Shown here in pieces: positions 16,903 to 26,578 of a DNA stretch of 64,000 nt (positions are counted from its first letter, which is position 1; every line of letters begins with the position of its first letter). A model generated the notes under the pieces. It ran no database searches. It was given only the letters and a program-made list of their open reading frames with translations, and was not told the origin of the DNA. The translations under genes were made by a program, and so were the position numbers. Origin of the DNA: Haloterrigena gelatinilytica (GTDB lineage: Archaea; Halobacteriota; Halobacteria; Halobacteriales; Natrialbaceae); assembly GCF_013342145.1 (NCBI RefSeq), contig NZ_JABUQZ010000001.1:1488001-1552000 (forward strand). The letters are read 5' to 3'.

Positions 16903-18174
16903 ATGGCACTCGAGCTGTACAACGTCGGCCTCGTCGTCGTCGGGATCGCGCTGTTCGGTATCGCCGTTCTCCCCAGGTTCGTCTCCGACCGAGCGATCTC
17001 GATGCCGATCTTCTTCGTCGGCTTCGGGATGCTCGCCTTCGGACTGCCGATCGGGCTCCCGCCGCCGGATCCCCTGGAGCAGGGAACGACGACGGAACAC
17101 CTCGCGGAACTCGGCGTCATCATCGCCCTGATGGGCGTCGGGCTGAAGATCGACAGACCGCCGGGATTGCGCGCGTGGGCGTCGACGTGGCGGCTGCTCG
17201 TCGTGACGATGCCGCTGTCGATCGCCGGCGCGGCGCTGCTTGGCTGGTGGCTCGGCCTCGTGATCCCCACCGCCGTCCTGCTGGGCGCGTGCATCGCCCC
17301 CACCGACCCGGTGCTGGCCTCGGAGGTCCAGGTCGGCGGTCCGGGGATGGGCAGCGAGGCGGAGGACGAGGAGGAAGCGGCCGGGATGGAAGACGAGGTC
17401 CGATTCGCGCTCACCTCGGAGGCCGGGCTGAACGACGGGCTGGCCTTCCCGTTTACGAACCTGGCGATCGCGTTCGCGCTCGTCGGCCTCGCGCCCGGCA
17501 ACTGGGTCGGCGAGTGGCTCCTGATCGACGTCGGCTATCGGATCGTCGTCGGCGCGATCGTCGGCGTCGTCCTCGGCTACCTGACCGCGCGGCTCGTCTT
17601 CGCGACGGAGCCCGACACCCCCGTCGCGGAGTCGGTGCAGGGACTCGAGGCCGTCGCCGGCACCCTGCTGGTCTACGGGGCGACGGAACTCCTCGGCGGC
17701 TACGGCTTCATCGCGGTCTTCGTCGCGGCGCTGATGGTCCGCCACTACGAGCGCACCCACGACTACAACCGCTCGCTCCACGAGGTCAGCGAGTTCGCCG
17801 AACAGGTGATGATGGGGCTGATCATGCTCTTCTTCGGCGGCGCCATCGTCGGCGGCCTCCTGGAACCGCTGACGCTCGAGGGGCTCGCCGCGGCGGTCGC
17901 GATCGTCTTTCTGGTCCGGCCGCTGGCGGGCATCGTCGGATTCCTCGGCTTCGACCGCGATATCGCCGAGCGGGCGACGATCGCCGCCTTCGGCGTCCGC
18001 GGGATCGGCTCGTTCTACTACCTCGCACACGGCCTCAACGAGGCCGCGTTCCCCGACGCAGACGTCCTGTGGGCCGTCGTCGGGGCCGTCGTCCTCATCT
18101 CCATCGTCGTCCACGGGATCACCGCGACGCCCGCGGTCCGCTGGCTCGAGAAACGGGCCGAAGCCCGCGAGTGA
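16903..18174 (+). CDS. CPA1-type Na+(K+)/H+ antiporter
   Basis: A 423-residue cation:proton antiporter with about 12 TM helices (Na_H_Exchanger fold). Signature segments include ELGVIIALMGVGLKIDRPPG, LLGACIAPTDPVLASEVQVG (the TDP motif) and FALTSEAGLNDGLAFPFTNL, where the ND pair matches the ion-binding site of electroneutral CPA1 exchangers. An acidic insertion (EAEDEEEAAGMEDE) sits between the TDP and ND helices. It would extrude sodium in exchange for protons, as expected in a halophile. There is no C-terminal RCK/TrkA domain. It is monocistronic and preceded by an operator-like inverted repeat. Confidence 0.9.
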   Translation: MALELYNVGLVVVGIALFGIAVLPRFVSDRAISMPIFFVGFGMLAFGLPIGLPPPDPLEQGTTTEHLAELGVIIALMGVGLKIDRPPGLRAWASTWRLLVVTMPLSIAGAALLGWWLGLVIPTAVLLGACIAPTDPVLASEVQVGGPGMGSEAEDEEEAAGMEDEVRFALTSEAGLNDGLAFPFTNLAIAFALVGLAPGNWVGEWLLIDVGYRIVVGAIVGVVLGYLTARLVFATEPDTPVAESVQGLEAVAGTLLVYGATELLGGYGFIAVFVAALMVRHYERTHDYNRSLHEVSEFAEQVMMGLIMLFFGGAIVGGLLEPLTLEGLAAAVAIVFLVRPLAGIVGFLGFDRDIAERATIAAFGVRGIGSFYYLAHGLNEAAFPDADVLWAVVGAVVLISIVVHGITATPAVRWLEKRAEARE

Positions 18175-18192
18175 GCCGCTCGCCGAGGCTAC

Positions 18193-20451
18193 TTACGCCG
18201 GCACTTCCTTCGGGCTCCGCTCCCAGTGGCGGTGTTCGGCGATCGCGTCGACGAACGCCTCGGCCAATTCCTCGAGGTCGTCGCCCCGTCCCGTCACCAC
18301 GCCGTCCGAGGAGACGGTTTCGCCGTCGTCGGCGATCTCCACGTCGGGGAGGTCGACCGCCTCGAGGAGCTCCGTCCCCGAACCGGCGGCGGCGATCGGC
18401 TTCTTGTGCTTGAACGTCTCGGCGACGAAGTGTTTCGCGTCGCCCTGCTCGACGAGCGCGTCGACGCTGTCCTCGCCGCCGGGGACGAAGAGGGCGTCGA
18501 ACAGCACCGATTCGGTGGTCACGTGGCTCTTGTCGGCCTCGACCGTGTCGCCGTTCTCGGACGTCTTGTCGCCGAGGATCTTCGAGACGATCTTCACGCG
18601 GGCGCCCTCGTCTTCCAGCGTCGATTCGATGGTCTCGAGGTGGTCGCTGTCGTAGCCGTCGTCGACGAGGACGGCGATCTTGCGGGTTTCGATGGAGTCG
18701 GCGTCGCGGCGCTGCTCGATGCTCAGCCGCGAGTCCTCGCGGTCGTGCGTCGGCATCTCGTCGCCGGGCTCTTCGGGGGGCTCGATCCCGATGCCCTCCG
18801 CGACCCGCTTGGCGAACTCGTGGTCGACGTTGTTGAACAGGTCGTAGACCATCCGCTCGCGGATCTCGACGCGGTCGACCTTCCCGAGTTCGAAGTGGGC
18901 GGCGTCGACGATGTTCTGCTTCTCGGGTTCGGTCATGCTGTTCCAGAACAGCCGTGCCTGGTCGAAGTGGGTCTGGAAGCTCTCCGACCGGTTGCGAATC
19001 TTCTTCCCGTCGATCTTCTCGGCGTGGTGTTCGTACCCGCCCTCTCCTTCGGGAACCTCCTGGGGATCGTCGTCGCCGATCGAGTTGGGCTTGTAGGAGG
19101 CTTTCCCCTCGTTGATCTCCTGGCGCATGAAGCCGGCCCGCTGGTTGTTGTGTCGCTCGGCGACGGGTCGGTTGATCGGGATCTCGTCCCAGTTGGCGCT
19201 GCCGAAGCGGTTGAGCTGGGTGTCCTGGTAGGAGAAGAGCCGTCCCTGTAGCAGGGGGTCGTTCGAGAAGTCGATACCGGGGACGACGTTCCCCGGGTGG
19301 AACGCGACCTGTTCGACCTCCGCGAAGAAGTTGTCCGGCGTCTCGTTGAGCACCATCTTCCCGATCGGGCGGACCGGGACCTCGCTCTCGGGGACGATCT
19401 TCGTCGGATCGAGGACGTCGAAGTCGAACTCGGCGGCCTCCTCCTCGTCGAAGACCTGGACGCCCAACTCCCACTCGAGTTCGTACCCCGCTTCGATGAC
19501 GTCGTAGAGGTCCATCCGGTTGAAATCGGGGTTCTTGCCGGCGATCTTCTGGGTCTCGTCCCAGACGAGTTGGCTGGTGTCGAGTTCGGGCGTCCAGTGG
19601 AACTTGACGAACCGCGCGTCGCCCTCGTCGTTGACCAGCCGGAAGGTGTGGACGCCGAAGCCCTGCATCATCCGGTAGGCCCGCGGTAGCGCGCGACCCG
19701 AGAGCACCCACATGATCATGTGCGTGATTTCGGGTTTGAGCGAGGCGAAGTCCCAGAAGGTGTCGTGGGCCGCCGAGGCCTGGGGCGTTCCGTCGTCGGG
19801 CTCGGGCTTGATCGAGTGGACCAGATCGGGGAACTCCATCGCGTCCTGGATGAAGAAGACCGGGATGTTGTTCCCGACGAGGTCCCAGTTGCCCTCCTCG
19901 GTGTAGAACTTCGTCGCGAAGCCGCGGACGTCCCGGACCGTGTCCGCCGAGCCGCGGGAGCCGACGACCGTCGAGAACCGGGTGAAGACGGGCGTCTTCT
20001 GATCGGGATCGGTCAGCACCTTCGCTTTCGTCAGCTCCTCGATGTCGTCGTACTCGCCGAGGTCGGGGTCCTCGTAGGGCTGGAAGTAGCCGTGGGCGCC
20101 CGACCCGCGGGCGTGGACGACTCGTTCCGGGATCGACTCGTGGTCGAACTGGGTCATCTTCTCCCGGAAGTGGAAGTCCTCCATGATCGTCGGCCCGCGC
20201 TCGCCGGCCTTCAGGGAGTTGTCCGTGTCGCTGATCGTCACCCCGTGGTCGCTCGTCAGCCGCTCGCCCTCGGGGTTCTCGCGAACGTCGTCGAGTTGCT
20301 CCTGCTTGCTGTTCTCGTCGATATCGTCGTCGCGGCTGGTTCCGGTTCGGCCGGATTCGGCGTCGGAGCGGGACTCGTCGCTCTCGCCGCCGTCGGTCGC
20401 TTGCGGTTGCTCTTCGTCTCGTTCGGTGGGCGTAGAGTCGTCGTCTGACAT
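18193..20451 (-). CDS. katE: Large-subunit catalase (HPII/KatE type)
   Basis: Heme catalase of 752 residues, the size of E. coli KatE (753), dismutating hydrogen peroxide. The distal histidine is H113 (VVHARGSGAHGYF), the catalytic asparagine N194 (DLVGNNIPVFFIQD), and the proximal heme tyrosine is in RLFSYQDTQLNRFG. After the catalase core comes the flavodoxin/class I amidotransferase-like C-terminal domain seen only in large catalases (KIAVLVDDGYDSDHLE, ALFVPGGEDSVDAL). The N-terminal 70 residues are a disordered acidic extension. It is convergent with the antiporter gene (18 nt between stops). The start at 20451 is the only reasonable ATG. Confidence 0.93.
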   Translation of the reverse strand: MSDDDSTPTERDEEQPQATDGGESDESRSDAESGRTGTSRDDDIDENSKQEQLDDVRENPEGERLTSDHGVTISDTDNSLKAGERGPTIMEDFHFREKMTQFDHESIPERVVHARGSGAHGYFQPYEDPDLGEYDDIEELTKAKVLTDPDQKTPVFTRFSTVVGSRGSADTVRDVRGFATKFYTEEGNWDLVGNNIPVFFIQDAMEFPDLVHSIKPEPDDGTPQASAAHDTFWDFASLKPEITHMIMWVLSGRALPRAYRMMQGFGVHTFRLVNDEGDARFVKFHWTPELDTSQLVWDETQKIAGKNPDFNRMDLYDVIEAGYELEWELGVQVFDEEEAAEFDFDVLDPTKIVPESEVPVRPIGKMVLNETPDNFFAEVEQVAFHPGNVVPGIDFSNDPLLQGRLFSYQDTQLNRFGSANWDEIPINRPVAERHNNQRAGFMRQEINEGKASYKPNSIGDDDPQEVPEGEGGYEHHAEKIDGKKIRNRSESFQTHFDQARLFWNSMTEPEKQNIVDAAHFELGKVDRVEIRERMVYDLFNNVDHEFAKRVAEGIGIEPPEEPGDEMPTHDREDSRLSIEQRRDADSIETRKIAVLVDDGYDSDHLETIESTLEDEGARVKIVSKILGDKTSENGDTVEADKSHVTTESVLFDALFVPGGEDSVDALVEQGDAKHFVAETFKHKKPIAAAGSGTELLEAVDLPDVEIADDGETVSSDGVVTGRGDDLEELAEAFVDAIAEHRHWERSPKEVPA

Positions 20452-20758
20452 CGTTGAAACTCCGGGTCGACTCGGCGCGCGCAGACCGGGGACCCGTACC
20501 GCGACTGCGCGTGTAACCGGTCGGGCCGTCGGTATCCTCCTCGAGCGGCCCGTGCGGGCGGTGACGGGCCGCGTCTCGGAGCCACCGATCTCGCGACCGG
20601 TTTACCGTACCGTCCAGAAGTACTCGCATCAACGTCTTGCCGTCCTTCGCAAGTCCGGCACAGATTCGTTGCTCATCGCTCAATTCGCCGAGAGCCGGCC
20701 TGACTCGATTCGATCAACTCACGGGCCGGCGCGGCGACGGGTCCACGGCGGTGCGTCG
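20452..20758. other. 307-nt intergenic region upstream of the catalase gene
   Basis: No gene, structured repeat or RNA is recognised. It must hold the catalase promoter on the minus strand, but no convincing TATA box stands out near 20451. Confidence 0.4.
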
Positions 20759-21745
20759 TCACGAGTCAGATCGCTCACTGGCGAAGACGAACGCCTCGGA
20801 CCGGCGCCTCGACGCTCCCGATCCCGATCCCGTCTCGCGAATTTCCTGCGTCTCGAGAACGGTTCCGTCGGGGGCGATATCGACCAGATCGTCGAGTACG
20901 ACAATCCGGCCATCGAACGCCTCGCGGACGGTCTCGAGTGCGGACTCGAGGGCCTCGCGGTCGTCGCGACCGACGTGAGAGACGGCGAGCGTCCCGACGC
21001 CGGCGTCGCGAGCGATCCGACCGACCTCCTCGGGAAGCGGGTGGAGCTCGGTCTTCGGGCCGTCGGCCCCCGCCTCGAGCAGTCGGTGCTGGACGAGGAC
21101 GTCGCTTCCGTCGGCGAGTCGCGCGACGTTGTCGGTCTCGGCGGCGTAATCGCCGCTGAAGGTGATCGACGCGCCGTTCGCGGCGACGCGATAGGCGAGC
21201 GTCGGCACCCGGCCGTGGACGACGGGAATCGCGTCGACGGTGACGCCGTCGCGGTCGTAGACTCGCGTCACCGCGTCGTCCCGCCCGGCGACGGCGTCGA
21301 TCTCGGTGGTCGGAAGCGAGAGTTCGCCGTCGGCGTACCGTTCGACGAAGTCGGAGAGGTAGCCGTACGCGCCCGACTCCGCGTCGAACAGGGTCGAAAT
21401 CCACGCCTCGGTCCCCGGCTGTGCCGCGTTTCCCGCGGGTCCGTACACCTCGAGCGGACGATCGCCGCGCCCCTGTTGGTACGCGGCCTTGACGATCGCC
21501 GGGAGATCGGCCGTGTGATCGATGTGCAGATGGCCGAGGAGGACCGCGTCCAACGCCGTCAGGTCGATCCGGGCGTCGCTGAGCCGACCGGCGGTCCCGC
21601 CGCCGGCGTCGACGAGCAACCTCGGCTCCTCGTCGACGTGGACGACGTATCCGACGGACGCGCGCCCGTTGTCCAGTGCCGACGCCCCCGTCCCGAGAGC
21701 CGTGACGGACAGACCGTCGTCCTCGCCCGACCGTGCGGTATCCAT
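20759..21745 (-). CDS. Metallo-beta-lactamase-fold hydrolase
   Basis: A 328-residue MBL-fold metal hydrolase. The metal-binding signature HLHIDHTADLP (HxHxDH) follows DAVLLGHLH, and later metal ligands are in ITFSGDYAAETDN and in LAVSHVGRDDREALE. The overall pattern (SVTALGTGASALDNGRASVG at the start, opposing sheets throughout) is that of the RNase Z/AtsA-like branch, although ITFSGD suggests a general MBL hydrolase. The substrate cannot be read from sequence. I chose the ATG at 21745; the frame continues upstream only as a shadow of the next gene. Its own promoter must lie in the 175-nt gap upstream of 21745. Confidence 0.87.
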   Translation of the reverse strand: MDTARSGEDDGLSVTALGTGASALDNGRASVGYVVHVDEEPRLLVDAGGGTAGRLSDARIDLTALDAVLLGHLHIDHTADLPAIVKAAYQQGRGDRPLEVYGPAGNAAQPGTEAWISTLFDAESGAYGYLSDFVERYADGELSLPTTEIDAVAGRDDAVTRVYDRDGVTVDAIPVVHGRVPTLAYRVAANGASITFSGDYAAETDNVARLADGSDVLVQHRLLEAGADGPKTELHPLPEEVGRIARDAGVGTLAVSHVGRDDREALESALETVREAFDGRIVVLDDLVDIAPDGTVLETQEIRETGSGSGASRRRSEAFVFASERSDS

Positions 21746-21920
21746 AGTGGGACGTCCGTTCGACTCGGTCCTAAGACTCGAGCCTGCGAATTCCTGACCG
21801 ATTCGGTCGCCCGTGCCGAGGTCCACCGGCAGAAATCCGTCGCGACGGTCACCCGGCAGGACCGATCCGCTCGAGAGAGGAGAGCGCGACCCGAAACGGG
21901 TGGTTGCGGGCCAAGTCCGA

Positions 21921-22475
21921 TCAGAACGGCGACTGCGCGGTCGTTCCGTCGCCCGTAGCCGCGTCGGCGTCCGACTCCGCGCCCGGAACGGTCCCCGTCT
22001 CGCGGAACTCGGTCTCGAGTCGCTCGATTTCGGCGTCGAGCGCGTCGGACTGGTGGTGTAACGGGTGGGCGCGCACGCGCACGAGATCGTATTCGTGGCG
22101 ATCCGCGAGTCCGTTCCACGCTCGGAACGCGCCCGTGACGAGCGCCTCGGCTTGCGGACAGAACTCGGTCGTCGGCGTGAACTCCGCGCGCAGGATCGAC
22201 GGCTCGTCGGCGTCGACCGCGTACCGGAACCCGGCGTCGGGGTGGCGCCGATCGAGGTTGAGCCGCGCGAGGTTGTAGCCGAACGTCGCGTCGTAGACGC
22301 CCCGTTCCTCGAACAACTCGCGGGTGAGCCGGTGAAAGGCGAGGTGGTCGTCGCCCGCGAGCACGTCGTGGCCCTCAAGGAACGGGCCGGGCGCCGGCGC
22401 ACGGTCCGGATCGAACGCGTCCCACGAATCGAATCCGTCGCCGCCTGGCGTCGTGGACTGGGTGAAGGGATTCAT
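21921..22475 (-). CDS. Conserved haloarchaeal protein with MIP18/SufT-like core
   Basis: A 184-residue acidic protein without a confirmed name. The segment ILRAEFTPTTEFCPQAEALV followed by YDLVRVRAHPLHHQSDAL resembles the MIP18/DUF59 pattern (TFTPTxxxC, then a strand with conserved charged residues) found in Fe-S assembly factors such as SufT. If so, C119 would be the reactive cysteine. The N-terminal half (FDPDRAPAPGPFLEGHDVLA) and the C-terminal coil are family-specific. The start at 22475 (MNPFTQSTTPGGDG) was preferred to an in-frame start at 22667 because the extension is basic and unlike the rest. The functional reading is inference. Confidence 0.6.
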   Translation of the reverse strand: MNPFTQSTTPGGDGFDSWDAFDPDRAPAPGPFLEGHDVLAGDDHLAFHRLTRELFEERGVYDATFGYNLARLNLDRRHPDAGFRYAVDADEPSILRAEFTPTTEFCPQAEALVTGAFRAWNGLADRHEYDLVRVRAHPLHHQSDALDAEIERLETEFRETGTVPGAESDADAATGDGTTAQSPF

Positions 22476-22842
22476 CACAGTAGCGAAAACGGCCGCGTCG
22501 GTCCAGTACCCTCTCCCGAACATATTCCCCGTTATCGCGACCGGATCGCGACTCGGGACTCGACAGGACGAGCCCGGTAGCCGTGTTTCGTCCGTTCGAG
22601 ACCGAATCGTCCCCCTCACAATTCTTACCCGAAACGAATTCTGGCCGTTCGCAAGGGACGCCTGCACCGCGAAAATTACTCCCTGAATCGTTCCAGATCA
22701 TAGCTCTATAATAATATTAAACTAAAATCACTACTGAAAATGTCCGATGATGTATGTTTTTGCGCTCTATTGGTCATCTCTGTACAGCAACACTTCATTG
22801 GGGCCGGTGGATTTATATTCGACGACTGTAACCGTCCGGGCA
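22476..22842. other. 367-nt gap containing an AT-rich stretch
   Basis: Upstream of two divergent genes. Between 22690 and 22770 the sequence becomes markedly AT-rich (for example TATAATAATATTAAAC near 22706), unlike the surroundings. No gene is seen. The HalOD1 promoter is annotated separately. Confidence 0.45.
22812..22819 (+). promoter_or_regulatory. TATA box of the HalOD1 gene
   Basis: TTTATATT is centred 28 nt before the ATG at 22843, a near-consensus archaeal TATA box that supports this start and a leaderless mRNA. Confidence 0.65.
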
Positions 22843-23133
22843 ATGCTACTCTCAGCCGATTCATCGGATGCGACCACCGCAGACTCACTCAGTTTTGAAG
22901 TTATCAGCGCTGTCGCCGAGCAGGAGGGCATCGATCCGGTGGAGGTCGAACCGCCGGAGTACGACGCGCTGTACGACGTCATCAATCCGGAAGCCCTCGA
23001 TTCCCTCTTCGCGCCCCGAGAGGACGGCACGAGACGAGGCTCCGGCCGGGTAGAATTCGTCTTCTGTGGCTACCGCGTCGTCGTCACCAGCGACGGCGAC
23101 GTCGACGTTCTCGAGAAAACCGGCGGCCGATAA
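22843..23133 (+). CDS. HalOD1 output-domain protein
   Basis: A 96-residue protein made of one HalOD1 domain, a small alpha/beta output module restricted to haloarchaea and often attached to signalling proteins. Visible core: SLSFEVISAVAEQEGIDPVE, YDVINPEALDSLFAPRED, and the final hairpin RVEFVFCGYRVVVTSDGDVD. It stands alone, with no receiver or kinase gene beside it. The start at 22843 is fixed by the TATA box; an upstream in-frame ATG at 22747 would add residues read from promoter DNA. The role is probably regulatory, but the partner is unknown. Confidence 0.83.
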   Translation: MLLSADSSDATTADSLSFEVISAVAEQEGIDPVEVEPPEYDALYDVINPEALDSLFAPREDGTRRGSGRVEFVFCGYRVVVTSDGDVDVLEKTGGR

Positions 23134-23301
23134 GCGGTCGTTCGATCGAAGCTGATCGCGATCCCGTCAGCGGCGAGCATCGGTCGCTGGCCGCGTCGCT
23201 CCCGACTCGCTCCGCGTAGTTAGCCGTTCGACTGCGTACCGACGGTTTCCGGGCAGCAAAAACGGGTCCGTCTTCGGTCGGCTGGCTCGTCGACGACGTC
23301 G

Positions 23302-24054
23302 CTACTCGTCGGCACAGGCCGCCTCGAACACGGTCTCGTGGAGGCGGTCCGCGACGATCTCCATCAGCGGTTCCATGTTCCGGGTGTCGGCCCGGTTGTA
23401 CTCCACGAGCGTCCCGAGGGCGCCCTCGTCGCCCCGTTCGTACTCGTGCCAGAGCCGGACGGCGTCCCGGCCGCTGAGGTCGGGCATGTCCCGATCGATG
23501 CCCAGATCGCGCTCGATCGCCTTCAGCCCGCCGTCGAGCCCGAGTTGCTTACAGGGGTACATGAGATCGACGTGGGGCGTCGTCACGTCGATGTCGTAGC
23601 ACGTCTCGAGGAACGGGACGTCGAACCGCTGACCGTTGAAGGTGACCAGCAGCGACGACTCCTCGAGTTCGTCCGCCAGCCGACGGGCCGTCAGATCCCG
23701 GTCCTTGACGAAGGTCTTCGTCTCGCCGCCGCGGTGGACGCTGACGGTCGTGACGTCCTCGCAGGAGGCGTCGAGTCCGGTCGTCTCGATGTCCAGAAAG
23801 CAGGTCTCCTCGCGGACGTTCTCGTAGCACCGCCAGCGGCTCGCGGCCGGCAGCTGCTCCGCGAACGGAGCGACGTCGCCGCGCTCGAGGTGGGTTCGCC
23901 CCTCCTCGATGAACGTGTGGATGCGGTCGGCTAACGTGTCGCCGACGACGCTGCCGTCGAACTCGTCCCAGTGGGTGATTCCGTGTTGCCAGAGTTTGCG
24001 TTCGGTGGTCTCCCCGACACCGCGGACGGGAATGAAACTGTTCTCGATTCGCAC
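23302..24054 (-). CDS. RNase H-like 3'-5' exonuclease domain protein
   Basis: A 250-residue protein with an N-terminal helix-hairpin-like region (FIPVRGVGETTERKLWQHGI, resembling a DNA-binding HhH) and a DnaQ/RNase_H_2-type exonuclease domain. Metal-binding motifs: CFLDIETTGLDASCEDVTTV (Exo I, DxE), LVTFNGQRFDVPFLETCYDI (Exo II, D), and LVEYNRADTRNMEPLM (Exo III, YxxxD). It resembles the YprB family of single-stranded exonucleases and is a relative of the larger protein encoded at the right edge. It is monocistronic. A role in DNA or RNA end processing is inferred from motifs. Confidence 0.85.
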   Translation of the reverse strand: MRIENSFIPVRGVGETTERKLWQHGITHWDEFDGSVVGDTLADRIHTFIEEGRTHLERGDVAPFAEQLPAASRWRCYENVREETCFLDIETTGLDASCEDVTTVSVHRGGETKTFVKDRDLTARRLADELEESSLLVTFNGQRFDVPFLETCYDIDVTTPHVDLMYPCKQLGLDGGLKAIERDLGIDRDMPDLSGRDAVRLWHEYERGDEGALGTLVEYNRADTRNMEPLMEIVADRLHETVFEAACADE

Positions 24055-24209
24055 ACCACTTCGAGGGGGACGAGCGAACTAAAAGCGATTGGATCGACGG
24101 CGACGAATCGAGCGAACGGCCGGACGACAGCGGGATCGAACGACGCGCTAGACGAAGAATCGGGTGGCGATAGAGTCGAGAGAGAGGGAGGAATCGTCGG
24201 AGTCGAAGC

Positions 24210-26303
24210 TCAGCTGTCGTCGGAGCTGTTGTCCGAGAGGTAGAGCGTCCGGTCGATGATGTCGACGGCCGCCTCGCTCCAGCGCTGAACGGCGTCGCCG
24301 TCCGAGTCGGGGATTTCGATGACGATGCGGTTCCGGCCGATCGACACGTCGGCCTCGGGCGTCGCGTCGCGGTCAGCGAAGCTCCGCAGCTGGTACTGGA
24401 GCAGCCGCTTCGTCGAGCCGCTGATATCGACGGTGTCAGTCTCGAACTCGTAGGTCAGGACGGTGTTCTCGCCGCCGTCGTCGCGCTCCGAGCCGTCGGG
24501 AGCAGTCCCGTCGCCGCCCTCGTCGGTCCCGTAGACTTCCGCCGAGACGTCGAACCGGTGGCTCGAGAGCTCCGGCGTCGGCGCCTCCTCGTTGATCGAG
24601 TCGACGGCCTCCTCGACCGTCACGTCCTCGAGGTCCTCGTCGTCGAACTCGAAGGCGGCCACGTCGCCGGCGAGCGGATCGGCCGCGTCGACAGTCGGCT
24701 CGTCGTCGGACTGAGCTGTCTCGTCGTCCGAAACGGCGTCGTCGACGGTCTCCAGACCGGCCGCGTCCGACTCGCCGCCCTCGTCGTCGGCGTCCGTCTC
24801 GGCCGCCTCAGCATCCGTTTCGTTCGTCTCAGTAGCAGCGTCGTCGAGCTCGAGGTCCGTCTCCGCCGTCGGCCGGTCGTTCGCAGCAGCGTCGTCGGCC
24901 TCGCTCTCGTCGTCGCCCTCGTCGGCCTCCGGCTCGGACGCCGCGTCCGACGGCGACTCGGTCACCGGATCGGTCTCCTCGAACGCGAACACGTTCGGAG
25001 CCGTCGCGTCGTCGGCGCCGGACTCGAGCGCTTCGGCGTCGGTTTCGGTTCCGTCCTCACCGACGGTATCGCCCTCGACCGCACCGTCGTCCTCGGCCGA
25101 GTCGACAGCAGTGTCGCCCGTCTCGTCGCTGTCCGCGTCGTCGTCGACCGAGGCCGCTTCGGGGTCGTCGTCCGACGCGTCGGCGGTCGTCGGCGCTGTC
25201 GATTCCCGCTCGGGGTCGTCTTCGGCCGTCTCGGCCGGCGGCGCCGCCACGACGGAATCGGTTTCGTCGGCCTCGGAGTCGTCGGCGGCCGCGGCTGACG
25301 CGTCCGTCTCGCTCGTGGCGGTCGAGTCGACCGGCCCGGCGGCGATGACCGCGTCGTCGCGCTCCGAGCCGTCGGTTAGCTCGCCGGCGATCGTCGGTCC
25401 CGGGTCGGCGATCGCGTCGCGATCGAGCCGAACCGCGTACCACGCCGTCCCGTCGGATTGCGTGACGAACCGACCCTGGTTGCGGGCCGCCTGATCGTTC
25501 GGCGTCTCGTCGGTCGCGGCATCGCTGTCCGTCGTCACCTCGTGGCTGGAAGCAGCATCCGGTTCGTCCGCCACGTCGGCATCGACGGTGGTCTCACCGG
25601 CGTCAACGTCGGAGTCAGTCGCTGTCTCGGCTGAGACCGTCGACCGTTCGTCGGCGAGAGCCGCTTCAGTCGCGTCCGTTCCGGGCGCCGTCGGGTCGGT
25701 CTCGAGGTCGGGCGACGGTTCGTCGACTCCGGCGACAGCAGCGCCGTTGGCCGACGTTTCGGCCTCGCCGGCGGCGGCTCGATCGGCAGCGCGAGCGTCG
25801 GCGGTTTCCGTTTCGACGCCGCCGGTACCGCGCGCCGCTCCCGCCGCGGTATCGGCCCTCATCGGACCCGTTTCGGCACCGGGAGCCGTCGCCGTCGTCG
25901 CGTCAGCGGCGGCGCTACCGTTCCCGTTCGGGGAGTGCTGGGCCGCTTGCTGCGGTTCTGCGGGCTGTGGCCCGCCGGCCGCTTGCGGGCCCGGACTCTG
26001 TGTCGTCTGTGCTGTCTGGCCCTGCGCCTGCCCGGGGTTCGGGCCGGAGCTGATAGTCCCGCCGTTGAGGTGCAGCTGCGTTCCGCCACCGCCACCGCCG
26101 CCGCCGCGCCCGTTCGAAATGTTGTCCAGCGAGTGGCCGATATCCGTCAGATCGTCGTCGATATTGTCTTCCAGCTTGTCGATCTTGTCCCCGACGCTCC
26201 GTAACGCCAGCGCGACGTCCCACAGCACGACGACGCCGAAAAAGAGGAGCGCGAGGAAGACGGTGACGGCAGCTCCGCCGAGAAGCTCAGCATTGACTTC
26301 CAT
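24210..26303 (-). CDS. Large acidic membrane-anchored protein of unknown function
   Basis: A 697-residue protein with one N-terminal TM helix (AAVTVFLALLFFGVVVLWDV), a short coiled coil (SVGDKIDKLEDNIDDDLTDI), a Gly run (eight Gly near residues 68-75), about 450 residues of disordered Asp/Glu/Ala/Thr sequence, and a small folded C-terminal domain (about 585-690: FDVSAEVYGTDEG, LTYEFETDTVDISGSTKRLL, VSIGRNRIVIEIPDSDGDAV). The layout is a membrane anchor, a long flexible spacer and a terminal head. I know no function. The next gene upstream encodes a DUF7504-type protein on the same strand (275 nt away). The AT-rich upstream region contains a TATA-like CTATATAC about 35 nt before the start. Confidence 0.72.
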   Translation of the reverse strand: MEVNAELLGGAAVTVFLALLFFGVVVLWDVALALRSVGDKIDKLEDNIDDDLTDIGHSLDNISNGRGGGGGGGGTQLHLNGGTISSGPNPGQAQGQTAQTTQSPGPQAAGGPQPAEPQQAAQHSPNGNGSAAADATTATAPGAETGPMRADTAAGAARGTGGVETETADARAADRAAAGEAETSANGAAVAGVDEPSPDLETDPTAPGTDATEAALADERSTVSAETATDSDVDAGETTVDADVADEPDAASSHEVTTDSDAATDETPNDQAARNQGRFVTQSDGTAWYAVRLDRDAIADPGPTIAGELTDGSERDDAVIAAGPVDSTATSETDASAAAADDSEADETDSVVAAPPAETAEDDPERESTAPTTADASDDDPEAASVDDDADSDETGDTAVDSAEDDGAVEGDTVGEDGTETDAEALESGADDATAPNVFAFEETDPVTESPSDAASEPEADEGDDESEADDAAANDRPTAETDLELDDAATETNETDAEAAETDADDEGGESDAAGLETVDDAVSDDETAQSDDEPTVDAADPLAGDVAAFEFDDEDLEDVTVEEAVDSINEEAPTPELSSHRFDVSAEVYGTDEGGDGTAPDGSERDDGGENTVLTYEFETDTVDISGSTKRLLQYQLRSFADRDATPEADVSIGRNRIVIEIPDSDGDAVQRWSEAAVDIIDRTLYLSDNSSDDS

Positions 26304-26578
26304 ATATTGTACTCTCTAATCCGATAGGTCGTTCCGTATATAGTCCTTCTGCCGTAACACCAATATCCCTGGAGTGCTTCGGTCCGAAGACGGCCGTCAC
26401 ACGCTATTTCTGGTGCGTACCCGTTTCCAGATCGATCGTTCTTATCACACTCCAATCACTAGATTACAGTCGTATCGACAGCGCTGATAACTATCGTTAT
26501 TTCGTGATTGTTACCTCGAGAGAACGGTTGCGGAACCTCTCTCATCGCGACCGACCTACCGGCCCGGCGTGGATCCGA

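Noticed and set aside
18119..20683. An 854-residue open frame on the minus strand across the catalase gene
   Set aside because: Very Arg-rich and without motifs; the correct catalase frame explains the region.
20637..21958. Long plus-strand ORFs antisense to the MBL-fold gene
   Set aside because: No motifs and low-complexity sequence; the MBL frame has the HxHxDH signature.
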